The position numbers were made by a program, and so were the translations under genes. 64,000 nt of DNA from Anaerofustis stercorihominis (GTDB taxonomy: Bacteria; Bacillota; Clostridia; Eubacteriales; Anaerofustaceae). The notes beneath the pieces are model-generated. The model had not been told where the DNA came from and searched no databases. It saw nothing but the letters and a program-made list of their open reading frames with translations. The stretch is from positions 1 to 64,000 of the forward strand of contig NZ_JANJZK010000009.1 of assembly GCF_024623185.1 (NCBI RefSeq), in the 5' to 3' direction. Shown here in pieces: positions 16,103 through 25,856 of the stretch. Numbering within the stretch: position 1 is the first letter of the stretch; each line of letters starts with the position of its first letter.

Positions 16103-18970
16103 ATGAAATTTAAAAATGTGATTGACGGCGAATTTGAAGAAGTAAAAGACGATAGCTATCAAAAGAAAAAAGAACAAAAAACAAGAAGAGAAAAAAAAGA
16201 AAAGAAGCCCAAAGAGCATAAAGAAAGAAAACCTATTAAAGGCAAAAAAGCAGTATTTTCTGTTATAGGCATAATAATTCTTCTTTTAGGATTTCTTTAT
16301 ATAATAAATGATTATTATATAGAATATTTATGGTTTAAAGAAGTCAGTTATTTGGATGTTTTCTTTAAAGGGATCACAGCCAAGCTCACTCTCGGGATAC
16401 CCTTCTTTATTATAATGCTGATAATCTCTTTGTCTTATTTTAATTTCTTATTCAGTGTTATAAGAAAAGGCTACAATAAAGTAGGAAGTTTCGGCAACAA
16501 GATAAAAATATTTATATCGGTCGTTTATTCTGTAGTAGTAAGCGGAGCATTTATATATAAGCTGTGGTATAAATTCCTTGAATTTAAGAATGCTGTTCCA
16601 TTTAATCAGGAAGACAGTTTGTTTGGTAAGGATATATCTTTTTATGTGTTTAAACTTCCATTCTTTACTGCATTAATAAAGCTGTTATTTGCTTCTGTTA
16701 CTTTACTGTTTGTTATTACTATACTTATTTTTATAATACTTAGAGTTACAGGGAACAGAGAAATATATATAGAAAAAGAAAACGGGGTCAGCAGAGAAGA
16801 AAGGCTTAATTTCTTTATGAAGATATGGGATTTTATAAAAGTCCCATGTAGTATCTTTGTTTGTGTTCTCTTTATACTGGGCAGTATATATAGCTATTTA
16901 TCTATGTTCGATGTGTTATATTCATCATCGGGGATAGTCTACGGTGCTACTTACAGTGATGTGACGATAACGGTCAATATGTATAAATTCTTTACGGGAC
17001 TTTGTGCTCTTTTAGCTGTCGTATCCCTTGTTTTTGGACTTAGGAATAAATTAAAACCTATAATAATCGGTGCTCTTATTATTCCTATAGTATATTTTTC
17101 ATTGGGCGGAGTTAAAGTATTGGTTGAAAATTATATAGTAATCCCAAATGAATATGCAAAAGAGCAGAAGTATATTGAAAATAATATAAAGATGACAAGA
17201 AAAGCCTATAATATTGACGAAGTAGAGGTCAAAAGATTTGAGGGGAATAATGATTTGACAGCTAAGGATATTGCAAATAATTCCATTACTGTCGGTAATA
17301 TTCCCATAAACGATTTTGAACCGACACTTGATGTTTACAATTCCCTTCAAAGTTTTAGGTCTTATTACTCTTTTAAGGATGTAGATATAGACAGGTATAC
17401 TTTGGATAAGGTTGCAACACAAGTATTTATTTCCGTTAGAGAAATGGATCCGTCGAGTAAAGAAAATGCAAGGACTTGGGTCAATAAACACCAGAAATAT
17501 ACTCACGGATTCGGTACTGTGGTATCTCCCGTTACCGAAATAAACGAGTCCGGTCAGCCGGTTCTTATTCAAAAGGATATCCCTCCCAGCACAGCTTATG
17601 AAGAATTAAAGATAGATGAACCTAGGGTATACTTCGGAGAATCAAGTGATGATTATGTCATAGTAAATACAAAGAGCAAAGAATTTGACTATCCCGAAGG
17701 TAATAATAATGTAGAAAATAAGTATACAGGTAGCGGCGGGATAAAACTTTCACTTTATAACAGGCTTGCGTTTTCTGTAAGCAATATGAGCAGTCGGTTA
17801 TTATTTTCTTCCGACATAACAGGGGATAGTAAGATATTGATGCGAAGACAGGTAGCCGAAAGAGTTACTACCATTGCTCCTTTCCTTACTTATGATAAAG
17901 ACCCTTATATAGTAAACTCGAACGGAAAGCTATATTGGATAATGGATGCTTTTACCAAGACAAATAAATATCCTTATTCCACCCCTTCAAAGTTTGAAGA
18001 CGGAACGAAATTTAACTATATTAGAAATTCAATAAAAGTAGTCGTAGATGCTTATAACGGAACGGTAAATTTCTATCAGGTAGATAAGAATGATCCGATA
18101 GCCTCTACTTATGCAAAGATTTATCCGGGTTTTATCAAGCCTATAGAGCAAATGGATAAGACATTAAAAGAACATTTAAGATATTCTGAAGTTTTATTTA
18201 ACATTCAAAGTGAAATGTATGAAAATTATCATATGACAAATCCTCAGGTATTCTACAACAAAGAAGACCAGTGGCAGGTAGCAAAACAATTCTATGGAAC
18301 AAAAAAAGAAGCTGTCGATGTAAACAGTTCATATCTTATAATGAAACTTCCCGACAGGAAAAAGGAAGAATTTATAATAATGGCTCCTTTTACTCCTAAA
18401 AATAAGAATAATATGGTTGCATGGATGGGAGGGATTTGTGACGGAGAGGACTACGGTAAATTAAAGGTTTATCAGCTTCCTAAACAAAAGCTGGTTTACG
18501 GTCCGATGCAGATTGAGCAAAGGATAGACCAGGATACGACCATAGCTCCTCAGCTTAATTTATTGTCTCAGGTAAGCAGTGAGGTATCAAGAGGCAATAT
18601 GCTTACTATTCCTATTGAAGATAGTATACTTTATGTCGAACCTATTTATGTTAAATCAAGCACCGACCAAATGGCGCTTCCCGAAGTTAAAGAAGTTATA
18701 GTTGCATACGGAAATAAAATCGTTATGAGAGACTCTTTGACAGAAGCGATAAATGCTATATTTAATCTTGGTGAAGGCGGTGACGGTGTTACGGGGATAG
18801 TTGATGATGCGATAGATAAAGCAACAAAAGACAATACTAAAACCGACCTTGAGAAAAAATCAAGGGAACTTCTCACTAAAGCTAAAGAGGCTCAGGCAAA
18901 AGGCGATACAAAGGCATATACAAAATATATGAGTGAACTTGAAAAAGTATTGGATCAAATAAGTGAATAA
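16103..18970 (+). CDS. UPF0182 family membrane protein
   Basis: 955 aa, the usual length for this conserved but uncharacterised family. A charged, lysine-rich cytosolic N-terminus (to ~45) is followed by about seven membrane helices up to residue ~340. A large extracellular domain continues to the C-terminus. Conserved features include YYWF-like aromatic surroundings of the first loops, RVYFGE, YTGSGGIKLS and YLIMKLPDRKKEEF. The final ~60 residues are a Lys/Ala-rich helix (LLTKAKEAQAKGDTKAYTKYM) resembling a TPR-like tail. Function unknown. Confidence 0.93.
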   Translation: MKFKNVIDGEFEEVKDDSYQKKKEQKTRREKKEKKPKEHKERKPIKGKKAVFSVIGIIILLLGFLYIINDYYIEYLWFKEVSYLDVFFKGITAKLTLGIPFFIIMLIISLSYFNFLFSVIRKGYNKVGSFGNKIKIFISVVYSVVVSGAFIYKLWYKFLEFKNAVPFNQEDSLFGKDISFYVFKLPFFTALIKLLFASVTLLFVITILIFIILRVTGNREIYIEKENGVSREERLNFFMKIWDFIKVPCSIFVCVLFILGSIYSYLSMFDVLYSSSGIVYGATYSDVTITVNMYKFFTGLCALLAVVSLVFGLRNKLKPIIIGALIIPIVYFSLGGVKVLVENYIVIPNEYAKEQKYIENNIKMTRKAYNIDEVEVKRFEGNNDLTAKDIANNSITVGNIPINDFEPTLDVYNSLQSFRSYYSFKDVDIDRYTLDKVATQVFISVREMDPSSKENARTWVNKHQKYTHGFGTVVSPVTEINESGQPVLIQKDIPPSTAYEELKIDEPRVYFGESSDDYVIVNTKSKEFDYPEGNNNVENKYTGSGGIKLSLYNRLAFSVSNMSSRLLFSSDITGDSKILMRRQVAERVTTIAPFLTYDKDPYIVNSNGKLYWIMDAFTKTNKYPYSTPSKFEDGTKFNYIRNSIKVVVDAYNGTVNFYQVDKNDPIASTYAKIYPGFIKPIEQMDKTLKEHLRYSEVLFNIQSEMYENYHMTNPQVFYNKEDQWQVAKQFYGTKKEAVDVNSSYLIMKLPDRKKEEFIIMAPFTPKNKNNMVAWMGGICDGEDYGKLKVYQLPKQKLVYGPMQIEQRIDQDTTIAPQLNLLSQVSSEVSRGNMLTIPIEDSILYVEPIYVKSSTDQMALPEVKEVIVAYGNKIVMRDSLTEAINAIFNLGEGGDGVTGIVDDAIDKATKDNTKTDLEKKSRELLTKAKEAQAKGDTKAYTKYMSELEKVLDQISE

Positions 18971-18992
18971 AATTATTAAAATATTTTGAATT

Positions 18993-19024
18993 AAAAAAGA
19001 TAGCTATATTAGCTATCTTTTTTA
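18993..19024 (+). terminator. Terminator after the UPF0182 gene
   Basis: GATAGCTA (18999-19006) pairs with TAGCTATC (19010-19017). Flanking A/T tracts extend the stem and supply a T run. Confidence 0.9.
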
Positions 19025-19122
19025 TTATTAGCTCTAAGGTAAATTATGTTTATTTTTGGGATAGATAATAATATGATAATATAAACGCTTGATTTGCTAT
19101 GATTTATATATTGATAAAAAAA

Positions 19123-19704
19123 TTACATAATAGCAATGTATAATAAAAATAATATACTTGATACTAAGAACCAAGAATTAATTTTAAAGAATTTTTTACT
19201 GTTTATCTTCTTTTGCTTTTCGTTTTTAATATTATTTTGATGATTATAAAATAATCCTATTCCTATAACTTGAATAATCAGTGCTACTGCGCATGGTACA
19301 AGCATTTTAAACGATAAGTAAAAGCTAACAAATAATAAAAATCCTGCAATGACCAAAATAGTAGCAATAATAGTAGGGTCACTTATTATTTTTGAATTGC
19401 CCTCTTTTATTGCAGATGTGATTTCGTTATCTATTTGTTTCAAAAGAATTTCATCAGTACTTTGATCATTACTTATATTACCTTTTGATACATCGGTTTT
19501 TGATTTAGAGTCTTCTTTTAAAATATAATCCGTTGATACACCAAAAAGTTCACTTAATTTAACGATCTTATCAATATCCGGAAGGCATTGTTCAGCTTCC
19601 CATTTTGATACGGCTTGCCTTGATACCCCGAGCTTTTCTGCTAATATTTCCTGAGATAAATTGTTTTCTCTTCTCAGCGTCATTATTTTATTTCCTATTG
19701 TCAT
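19123..19704 (-). CDS. XRE-family regulator with C-terminal membrane segments
   Basis: 193 aa. The N-terminal HTH_3 domain (residues ~1-62) has the classic helix-turn-helix SQEILAEKLGVSRQAVSKWE. A polar linker leads to three hydrophobic segments (about 108-125, 130-148, 173-190). That makes a membrane-tethered repressor, a form common in clostridia and often linked to stress or transporter control. GGAGG precedes the ATG. Its own promoter carries the palindrome described at 19748-19758, suggesting autoregulation. The target genes are not evident. Confidence 0.88.
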   Translation of the reverse strand: MTIGNKIMTLRRENNLSQEILAEKLGVSRQAVSKWEAEQCLPDIDKIVKLSELFGVSTDYILKEDSKSKTDVSKGNISNDQSTDEILLKQIDNEITSAIKEGNSKIISDPTIIATILVIAGFLLFVSFYLSFKMLVPCAVALIIQVIGIGLFYNHQNNIKNEKQKKINSKKFFKINSWFLVSSILFLLYIAIM

Positions 19705-19724
19705 TGTATAGTCCTCCTTTTTAG

Positions 19725-19758
19725 ATTATAATACTAATATTTTTAATGGTATTCTACC
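19725..19758 (-). promoter_or_regulatory. Promoter of the XRE gene with a palindromic operator
   Basis: On the minus strand TATAAT (plus 19725-19730) is preceded by a 17-nt spacer. The -35 position falls exactly on the palindrome GGTA-TTC-TACC (19748-19758). A related element, GGTATAGAATAATAC, lies a little further upstream near 19796. The -35 sequence is poor, as is common for promoters overlapped by an operator. Confidence 0.55.
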
Positions 19759-19882
19759 AAATCTAGCTTGAATTTTGTAAACCCACGGTTGCAATAGGTA
19801 TAGAATAATACTTTATGGTAGTTAAATATTGATTTTATTATAATAAAATAAAAAATTAGTATTATATTTTGTTGTAATTAAA

Positions 19883-19910
19883 AAAAGAGAATAATTTAAT
19901 ATTCTCTTTT
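19883..19910 (-). terminator. Terminator of carD
   Basis: AAAAGAGAATA (19883-19893) pairs with TATTCTCTTTT (19900-19910). On the minus strand it runs into a T tract, and the carD stop codon overlaps the stem. Confidence 0.88.
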
Positions 19911-20421
19911 AGTTTGTCTGTTCACTTTTTAATTCATTTACTATAAAAGATACCACTTCATTTGGTCGGATATTAAGTACATGGGAGAATTCATCATGTA
20001 AGATCCTTTCTGCATTTTTCATAAATTGTTCATCACTCATATGCAGCTTCTTCCCTTGTTTAATAAGTTCATCTTTGTGATAATGTAGTGTAATTATTAA
20101 TTTAATTAAATCTCTTCTGTCTCCGGATTGAATTATTTTTTTATATATATCTCTTCTTTCACTATCATTTTCAATCCAAATCATATCTTCGTTAGGCATA
20201 TTCTTAATAAGTTTAAAGATTTCTTCCGATGATAATATTTTACGCATTTTTGCGGTTTGTTTTTCATTGTCAACCGGAACATATATGGTCATTCCGTTTT
20301 TGTTGATAGAATTTAAAATATAATATTTTTGTTTTTCTCCTCCAAAATCCTTTTCAGTGATTTCGGATATTTTGCATACTCCTTCGGTGTCGTATAGAAT
20401 TATTTCATCTACTTTATACAT
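19909..20421 (-). CDS. CarD/CdnL-like transcription factor
   Basis: 170 aa. Members bind the RNA polymerase beta lobe and stabilise the open complex. The N-terminal RNA-polymerase-interacting domain is a Tudor-like beta barrel (residues ~1-62), starting YKVDEIILYDTEGVCKISEI and including YYILNSINKNGMTIYVPVDN. The remainder is the helical CarD C-terminal domain (~70-165). Length and order match the family. The gene is monocistronic, with a 65-nt hairpin-bearing leader that may limit its expression. Confidence 0.92.
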   Translation of the reverse strand: MYKVDEIILYDTEGVCKISEITEKDFGGEKQKYYILNSINKNGMTIYVPVDNEKQTAKMRKILSSEEIFKLIKNMPNEDMIWIENDSERRDIYKKIIQSGDRRDLIKLIITLHYHKDELIKQGKKLHMSDEQFMKNAERILHDEFSHVLNIRPNEVVSFIVNELKSEQTN

Positions 20422-20486
20422 TTATTAACCCTTCTTTCTTAATTGGTTTATGTATGCTAAAGCTATTTTGTTTGTAAATAAAAAGA

Positions 20487-20528
20487 GCAGTTTTTTGTAA
20501 CTGAATTTTATGTCACAAAATAAACTGC
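20487..20528 (-). promoter_or_regulatory. Terminator-like hairpin in the carD leader
   Basis: On the minus strand GCAGTTTATTTTGT pairs with ACAAAAAACTGC across a 16-nt loop and is followed by TCTTTTTATTT. It lies between the promoter and the carD start. An upstream GTAAC can pair with GTTAC inside the loop, a possible competing fold. This suggests attenuation, but the signal sensed is unknown. Confidence 0.6.
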
Positions 20529-20543
20529 ACGTTACATAAATAT

Positions 20544-20572
20544 ATTATAACATATTTTCTTTGATTATGTAA
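20544..20572 (-). promoter_or_regulatory. Sigma-A promoter of carD
   Basis: Read on the minus strand: TTACAT (plus 20567-20572), 17-nt spacer and TATAAT (plus 20544-20549). Confidence 0.8.
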
Positions 20573-20598
20573 TAATAATTTTTTCTTTTTTTTAAAAG

Positions 20599-20627
20599 GA
20601 TAAAACACCCTTTAAGGGTGTTTTATC
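20599..20627 (-). terminator. Terminator after the GerQ-like gene
   Basis: A 12-bp perfect stem (20599-20610 with 20616-20627) with a 5-nt loop. On the minus strand the tail is CCTTTT, so it is moderate in strength. Confidence 0.75.
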
Positions 20628-21030
20628 TTCTGTTTCTTCTGGAATTATTATTTGATGCAGACGGCATATAATCTCTCATATTACCTCTAGGAAGAGTTAC
20701 AAACTTAACTGCATATATATCACATATGATATATTCGTTGTTTTCAACATTATATAATGTAAAATAACTTAGACCTACACTATACATTATACCTTGCTTA
20801 GATACGAGTGTATCACTGCCAATCAAGAATTCGCATATACAAAATTCTCCTATAATTCTGTTAAGTATGGCAGGTGTTGTTCCCGAAACAAATTCAGGAG
20901 GAACATTTGAACCGTCGCTATCCATGATTGTAGCTGAACCGGTATTAGTACCGTTCATTTTACCGTCCAAACCCGAACTAGATGACATCTGACCATTTAA
21001 AATATTATTTAAATTATCTTCTCTTTCCAT
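20623..21030 (-). CDS. GerQ-like spore coat protein (probable CwlJ partner)
   Basis: 135 aa. The N-terminal half is Ser/Gly/Asn-rich and probably disordered. Residues ~52-115 form a compact domain (PAILNRIIGEFCICEFLIGS, then LYNVENNEYIICDIYAVKFV). A basic Asn/Arg tail ends it. The layout of a flexible N-terminus before a small beta domain, and its place 16 bp after a CwlJ-type hydrolase gene, match GerQ, which in Bacillus is encoded next to cwlJ and needed for CwlJ to function in the coat. The assignment rests mainly on context. Confidence 0.65.
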   Translation of the reverse strand: MEREDNLNNILNGQMSSSSGLDGKMNGTNTGSATIMDSDGSNVPPEFVSGTTPAILNRIIGEFCICEFLIGSDTLVSKQGIMYSVGLSYFTLYNVENNEYIICDIYAVKFVTLPRGNMRDYMPSASNNNSRRNRR

Positions 21031-21046
21031 TCTCGACCCCTTTTCT

Positions 21047-21490
21047 TTATGTATCTAAATATTTTTCTGTCGGATTGTAAAAGCAATGTGCACCTATTTT
21101 GGTTATAAGACTTCCTACATTGCTTGGGAAATTTTGTCTGCACGCATTTGAAAACGGATTATAAAACCAAAGAGCATAACCGAGGTTATATAACCGCCCG
21201 CCTCCTATTGCCCAGTCCGCAATGGCATAATGAATGTCTGTGGGATTCATGTTGTAGATATTTTGGGCATTGTACCTGCCGTTTACCGTTTCCATTGCAC
21301 AAGTGAACTGTCCTCTTTGCATAATGATATTTCTTATGCTTCCTCCGTCTGAAACCCTTGCATATTCTCCGTAAGGTGTATAAACTCTGTTCATTACAAC
21401 ACTTGCTACTGCCGCCATGCCGACATCACCTTCACCGCCGGCTTCACATTCAATCAACCTTGCAAATAATTCTCTTTCCGAATATGCCAT
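21047..21490 (-). CDS. Spore cortex-lytic hydrolase, CwlJ/SleB type
   Basis: 147-aa Hydrolase_2 domain protein. Landmarks are RLIECEAGGEGDVGMAAVASV with the catalytic Glu in ECEAGGE, VVMNRV, and QFTCAMETVNGR, then WAIGGG and ALWFYNP. No signal peptide or binding domain is present, so it is CwlJ-like and not SleB-like. CwlJ is made in the mother cell, sits in the coat and degrades cortex when Ca-dipicolinate is released at germination. The gene starts an operon with the GerQ-like gene. Two ATGs follow GGAGG; the second, at 21490, has better spacing. Confidence 0.9.
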   Translation of the reverse strand: MAYSERELFARLIECEAGGEGDVGMAAVASVVMNRVYTPYGEYARVSDGGSIRNIIMQRGQFTCAMETVNGRYNAQNIYNMNPTDIHYAIADWAIGGGRLYNLGYALWFYNPFSNACRQNFPSNVGSLITKIGAHCFYNPTEKYLDT

Positions 21491-21716
21491 CATTTCCTCC
21501 AAAAAAATATTTTATAGTAATGTATATTCATAAAATTGTCTTTTATTCATTGTTAAATTACTTTGGATGATGTATTATATTTTAAATCAAAAAAGAATAA
21601 TGTGTTATATTTTAGCAGATATATTATCTATGAAAAAAAATAAAAATATGATAAAATATAATATACGACTTTTATAGTTAAAAAATAATAACTTTAATAT
21701 ATAATGAGGTGTCATT

Positions 21717-24509
21717 TTGGCAAATAAAAAGACTACTGCAAAAAAGAAAAATAGCAGAAGCACTAAGACAACACGAACAAGCAAGAAGCAGCTGGAACAG
21801 GAATTGTATAAAAAGAAGATCGTTCAAAATGAAGTAATCGGAGTGGTTATTTTATTTTTTGGTATATTTATGCTCTATTCTCTTTTATCAAAGGACAGCG
21901 GTGTATTTGGTAATAACCTGCATAATATATCAATGTTTTTATTTGGTAATGTCGGAACGTCACTTATTGGCGCGGCATTCTTGATATTGGGCTTTTATGT
22001 CATATCAAGGCTTAAACCTTTTAAAGAACTCATTACCTTAATTTGCGTGACCGTTATTATTTTTAATATAATGGCTGCGTTCAATATCGGAGGAGAACTT
22101 TTAAAGTACGGAGCCTTCAGTAATCAATTATTTGTATCGGTACTAAATGTAGTTACCAAAGGCGGGATAATCGGTATTTGGCTTGGGGGAATATATACTA
22201 CTCTTCTTTCTGAAATAGGAGGATATATATTCATAGCTACATCTATAATCGTATGTTTGATATTAATATTTAAAGATAATATTGCATTATATAAAGAAGA
22301 CAGGAAAGCACTTAGACTTAAAGAAAAAGAAGTCAAAATGGAAATAAGAGAAGAAAGGCTTAATGAAAAGCTTCTAAAAAGAGAAGAAGAAATCAGAAAA
22401 CAGGCTTTGGAGGGAAAAAGTAAACCCGGATTTTTCCCTGCCTTTAGAAGTAAACTTCCTAAAAATCCATATGATGCAAAATCTATAACTACGGATAAAG
22501 ATAAAGAAGAAGTTTTGGATAAATGGGAAAAAGAATATAAGGAAAGTAAAAATCCATTTAAAAAGAAAGCAGAAAAAAGAGAAGAACCAATAATAAAAAC
22601 TTATTACAGAGGTGAGCAGGGAAGCTTTATAGATTTTGATGAAGAAGAGAAGAAGAGTAATAAAAAAGAAAATATCGTTACAGAAGAAAAACCCAATAAA
22701 GAAGAAATAAAAAACAGAGTCAGAAAAGAACAGGGACTTGACGATATAATAAAAGAAACAGAAGAGAGTCAGAATAAGGCAAATAAAGAAATAGAGAGAA
22801 CAAAGAATTTTGTAAGTCCTAAAAGCATAAATGATGAAGATTTTATAGATGATAAGCCTATAGAACATATTGAAAAAATAGATTTGAGCGACATAGACAG
22901 AGCCAATAAAGAACAAGCGGAGCAGTTAAACAATATTAAAGCTGCTATGGAAGGTAAGAGTACAACTTCAGATACTTCTCTTGTGGAGGAGAAAGAAAAG
23001 ATCCCTTATGTATTTCCTAAGGTAAGTCTACTCAAAAGAGCAGACAGACGAAATAATAAGGGAGAAAGAGACAGAGTCCTTGAGAACACAAAAGTATTGG
23101 AAGAAACACTTGCTAATTTTAAAATAGGTGCAAGAGTTACAGAAGTAAGTATCGGACCGACAGTTACGAGATATGAACTTGAGCTTGAACCGGGCATAAA
23201 AGTTAGCAGGGTCGTAGGGCTTCAGGATAACCTTGCAATGGCACTTGCGGCGAACGGGATAAGAATGGAGGCTCCTATTCCCGGCAAAAGCGCTATAGGT
23301 ATAGAGGTTCCAAATAAAGAAGTTTCTGTTGTCGGTTTTAGAGAAATTGTAGAAGATAAGAAATTTAAGGATAGTAAATCTAAACTTTCTATAGCCCTTG
23401 GGAAGAATGTTACCGGGGATATGGTAGTAATGGATATAGCAAAACTTCCACATTTACTTATTGCAGGTGCTACGGGTTCCGGAAAAAGTGTTTGTATCAA
23501 TGCGATAATAAGTTCTATTTTATTCCACGCAAGTCCCGAAGAAGTCAGACTGATACTCATTGACCCTAAAATGGTAGAACTTAATGTATATGAGGGTATT
23601 CCTCATTTATTGGTTCCCGTTGAAACTGACCCTAATCATGCTGCAGGTGCACTTAAATGGGCAGAAAAGCAAATGAAGATAAGATATGACTTATTTGCTC
23701 AAAATAGAGTAAGAGATATTAAAGGATATAACAAGAAAATGGAAGAGACCGGCGGTGAAAAGATGGCTCAATGGGTCATTATAATAGACGAGTTAGCTGA
23801 TTTGATGATGACATGTGCCTCTCAGGTAGAATCTGCGATTTGCAGATTAGCTCAGCTTGCCAGAGCGGCGGGAATTCATTTGGTACTTGCTACTCAAAGA
23901 CCGAGTGTCGATGTTATCACAGGTCTGATAAAGGCAAATATACCTTCTCGTATATCTTTTGCAGTATCATCTCAAATAGATTCAAGAACGATACTCGATA
24001 TGGCGGGAGCAGAAAAGCTTCTCGGCAGAGGGGATATGCTATATGCACCTGTCGGAAGTAATGCTCCGATGAGGGCACAGTGTGCTTATATAAGCGACGA
24101 AGAAGTAGAGGAAGTCGTTAAGTTCATCAAGAAAACTCAAGTTCCTAATTATGATGAAGATGCTATAAAAGGTATTGATACCGTTGCGGTAGAAGAAAAT
24201 ATGCCTGGAAGCGAAAAGGATGTAAACAGAGAAGACTTTATAGATGATAAATTTAATGATGCGCTTAATATAGCTTTTGAGCTGGGAGAAATATCTACAT
24301 CAATGCTTCAAAGAAGGCTTAGGATAGGTTATGCGAGAGCAGGAAGGATCGTAGATGAACTTGAACAAAAAGGGATAGTATCTGCGCCTGAAGGAAGTAA
24401 ACCAAGAAAAGTACTAAAGAAAAGAGAAGATTTTTTCTCGAACAGTGTGGTTGAGAGTGATGAAGTGTATCCGGAGGGGACTTTGGATATAGAAGAGGAA
24501 ATATATTAA
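21717..24509 (+). CDS. ftsK: DNA translocase FtsK/SpoIIIE
   Basis: 930-aa septal DNA pump for chromosome segregation; in spore formers the same family moves DNA into the forespore. A basic start is followed by four to five membrane helices up to residue ~190. A Lys/Glu-rich linker of about 280 residues comes next, then the motor. Walker A GATGSGKS is at 584-591, Walker B in [13 protein letters not shown]-terminal winged-helix gamma domain ([22 protein letters not shown]) recognises KOPS/SRS-like sequences. The start is TTG, 6 nt after GAGGTG. rimO and pgsA follow with almost no gap. Confidence 0.96.
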   Translation: MANKKTTAKKKNSRSTKTTRTSKKQLEQELYKKKIVQNEVIGVVILFFGIFMLYSLLSKDSGVFGNNLHNISMFLFGNVGTSLIGAAFLILGFYVISRLKPFKELITLICVTVIIFNIMAAFNIGGELLKYGAFSNQLFVSVLNVVTKGGIIGIWLGGIYTTLLSEIGGYIFIATSIIVCLILIFKDNIALYKEDRKALRLKEKEVKMEIREERLNEKLLKREEEIRKQALEGKSKPGFFPAFRSKLPKNPYDAKSITTDKDKEEVLDKWEKEYKESKNPFKKKAEKREEPIIKTYYRGEQGSFIDFDEEEKKSNKKENIVTEEKPNKEEIKNRVRKEQGLDDIIKETEESQNKANKEIERTKNFVSPKSINDEDFIDDKPIEHIEKIDLSDIDRANKEQAEQLNNIKAAMEGKSTTSDTSLVEEKEKIPYVFPKVSLLKRADRRNNKGERDRVLENTKVLEETLANFKIGARVTEVSIGPTVTRYELELEPGIKVSRVVGLQDNLAMALAANGIRMEAPIPGKSAIGIEVPNKEVSVVGFREIVEDKKFKDSKSKLSIALGKNVTGDMVVMDIAKLPHLLIAGATGSGKSVCINAIISSILFHASPEEVRLILIDPKMVELNVYEGIPHLLVPVETDPNHAAGALKWAEKQMKIRYDLFAQNRVRDIKGYNKKMEETGGEKMAQWVIIIDELADLMMTCASQVESAICRLAQLARAAGIHLVLATQRPSVDVITGLIKANIPSRISFAVSSQIDSRTILDMAGAEKLLGRGDMLYAPVGSNAPMRAQCAYISDEEVEEVVKFIKKTQVPNYDEDAIKGIDTVAVEENMPGSEKDVNREDFIDDKFNDALNIAFELGEISTSMLQRRLRIGYARAGRIVDELEQKGIVSAPEGSKPRKVLKKREDFFSNSVVESDEVYPEGTLDIEEEIY

Positions 24510-24521
24510 TTGGAGAATAAT

Positions 24522-25856
24522 ATGAAAAAAGTTTTTGTTTTAACTTTAGGCTGTCCCAAGAATACCGTCGACAGTGAAAATATAATGTATTTATTAAGTA
24601 ATCAGGGGTATGAAATAGTGGATGATGCTGCTGTAAGTGATTACATAATAATAAACACTTGTACTTTTATCCATGATGCTATGGAAGAAAGTATCAATTC
24701 AATATTAGAGGCAACTTTGGTTAAAAAAGACAGAAGTGAAGTAAAAATAATCGTAACAGGATGTCTTGCACAGAGGTATTCAAAAGATTTAAAAGAAGAA
24801 ATACCGGAAGTAGATGCGTTTGTGGGTACCGGTGAATTTTATAATATGGATAAAATCATAAGAAGCATGGAGACTGAAGATAGTGATGAAGTAATAGTAA
24901 AAGTGGATAATATTGATTGTCCTATTTTTGAAACAGACAGGACTTTGACGACTCCGTCTCACTTTGCTTATTTAAAAGTATCCGAAGGCTGTGACAAACA
25001 CTGTACTTACTGCGTTATCCCAAGTATCAGAGGTAAACAAAGAAGCAGAAAAATAGAAGATATTATAGATGAAGCAAAGAGGCTGGCAGATAGGGGAGTT
25101 AAGGAACTAATTTTGATTGCTCAGGATGTAGGCGAATATGGTACCGATTTATATGGAGAGAGAAAACTTCCGGATTTATTGGAAGAATTAAACAAGATAG
25201 AAAATATTCATTGGATAAGAGTACTTTATATATATCCGGAAACTGTTTCCGATAAGCTTATTAATAAATTCGTCAATTTGGATAAGGTACTTAAGTATAT
25301 CGACATGCCTCTTCAGCATATAAATGATAATATACTAAAAAAAATGGGAAGAAAGACTTCTAAGGAAGATATACTTACACTTATTAGGAAACTAAGGAGT
25401 AAAGTGAAAGGCATAAAAATACGTTCTACCTTTATAACCGGATTCCCCGGTGAAACTGAAACAGAGCATAAAGAGCTTTTAGAGTTTATTAAATTGTATC
25501 AGCTTGACAGGGTTGGTTTTTTCAAATATTCAAGAGAAGAAGGAACTCCTGCTTATGATATGGATAATCAAGTAAATGAAGAGATAAAAGATGAAAGATA
25601 TATGGAACTTATGTCTGTTCAGGAAGATGTTTCCGAAGAATTGATGGAGAGTTATTTGGACAAAACATTGGAAGTCCTTATTGAAGAAAAGGTTGAAGAT
25701 GAAGATAATGTTTATATAGGCAGAAGTTATATGGACTGTCCTGAAATTGACGGTGAAGTCTATGTTTATGCAAATAGAGACCTTGAAATAGGAAATTTTT
25801 ATGATATAGTTATAGAAGATTCAATGGAATATGATTTAATTGGAAGGACTAAATAA
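24522..25856 (+). CDS. rimO: Ribosomal protein S12 methylthiotransferase RimO
   Basis: 444-aa radical-SAM enzyme adding a methylthio group to an aspartate of S12. The N-terminal UPF0004 domain holds three cluster cysteines (LGCPKNTVDSEN, NTCTF, TGCLAQR). The radical-SAM motif CDKHCTYCVIP follows, and a TRAM domain ends the protein (~375-440). IRGKQRSRKIEDI is typical. The ATG at 24522 follows GGAG by 6 nt; an in-frame TTG at 24510 sits on the ribosome-binding site itself. The stop overlaps the pgsA start by 1 nt. Confidence 0.96.
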   Translation: MKKVFVLTLGCPKNTVDSENIMYLLSNQGYEIVDDAAVSDYIIINTCTFIHDAMEESINSILEATLVKKDRSEVKIIVTGCLAQRYSKDLKEEIPEVDAFVGTGEFYNMDKIIRSMETEDSDEVIVKVDNIDCPIFETDRTLTTPSHFAYLKVSEGCDKHCTYCVIPSIRGKQRSRKIEDIIDEAKRLADRGVKELILIAQDVGEYGTDLYGERKLPDLLEELNKIENIHWIRVLYIYPETVSDKLINKFVNLDKVLKYIDMPLQHINDNILKKMGRKTSKEDILTLIRKLRSKVKGIKIRSTFITGFPGETETEHKELLEFIKLYQLDRVGFFKYSREEGTPAYDMDNQVNEEIKDERYMELMSVQEDVSEELMESYLDKTLEVLIEEKVEDEDNVYIGRSYMDCPEIDGEVYVYANRDLEIGNFYDIVIEDSMEYDLIGRTK

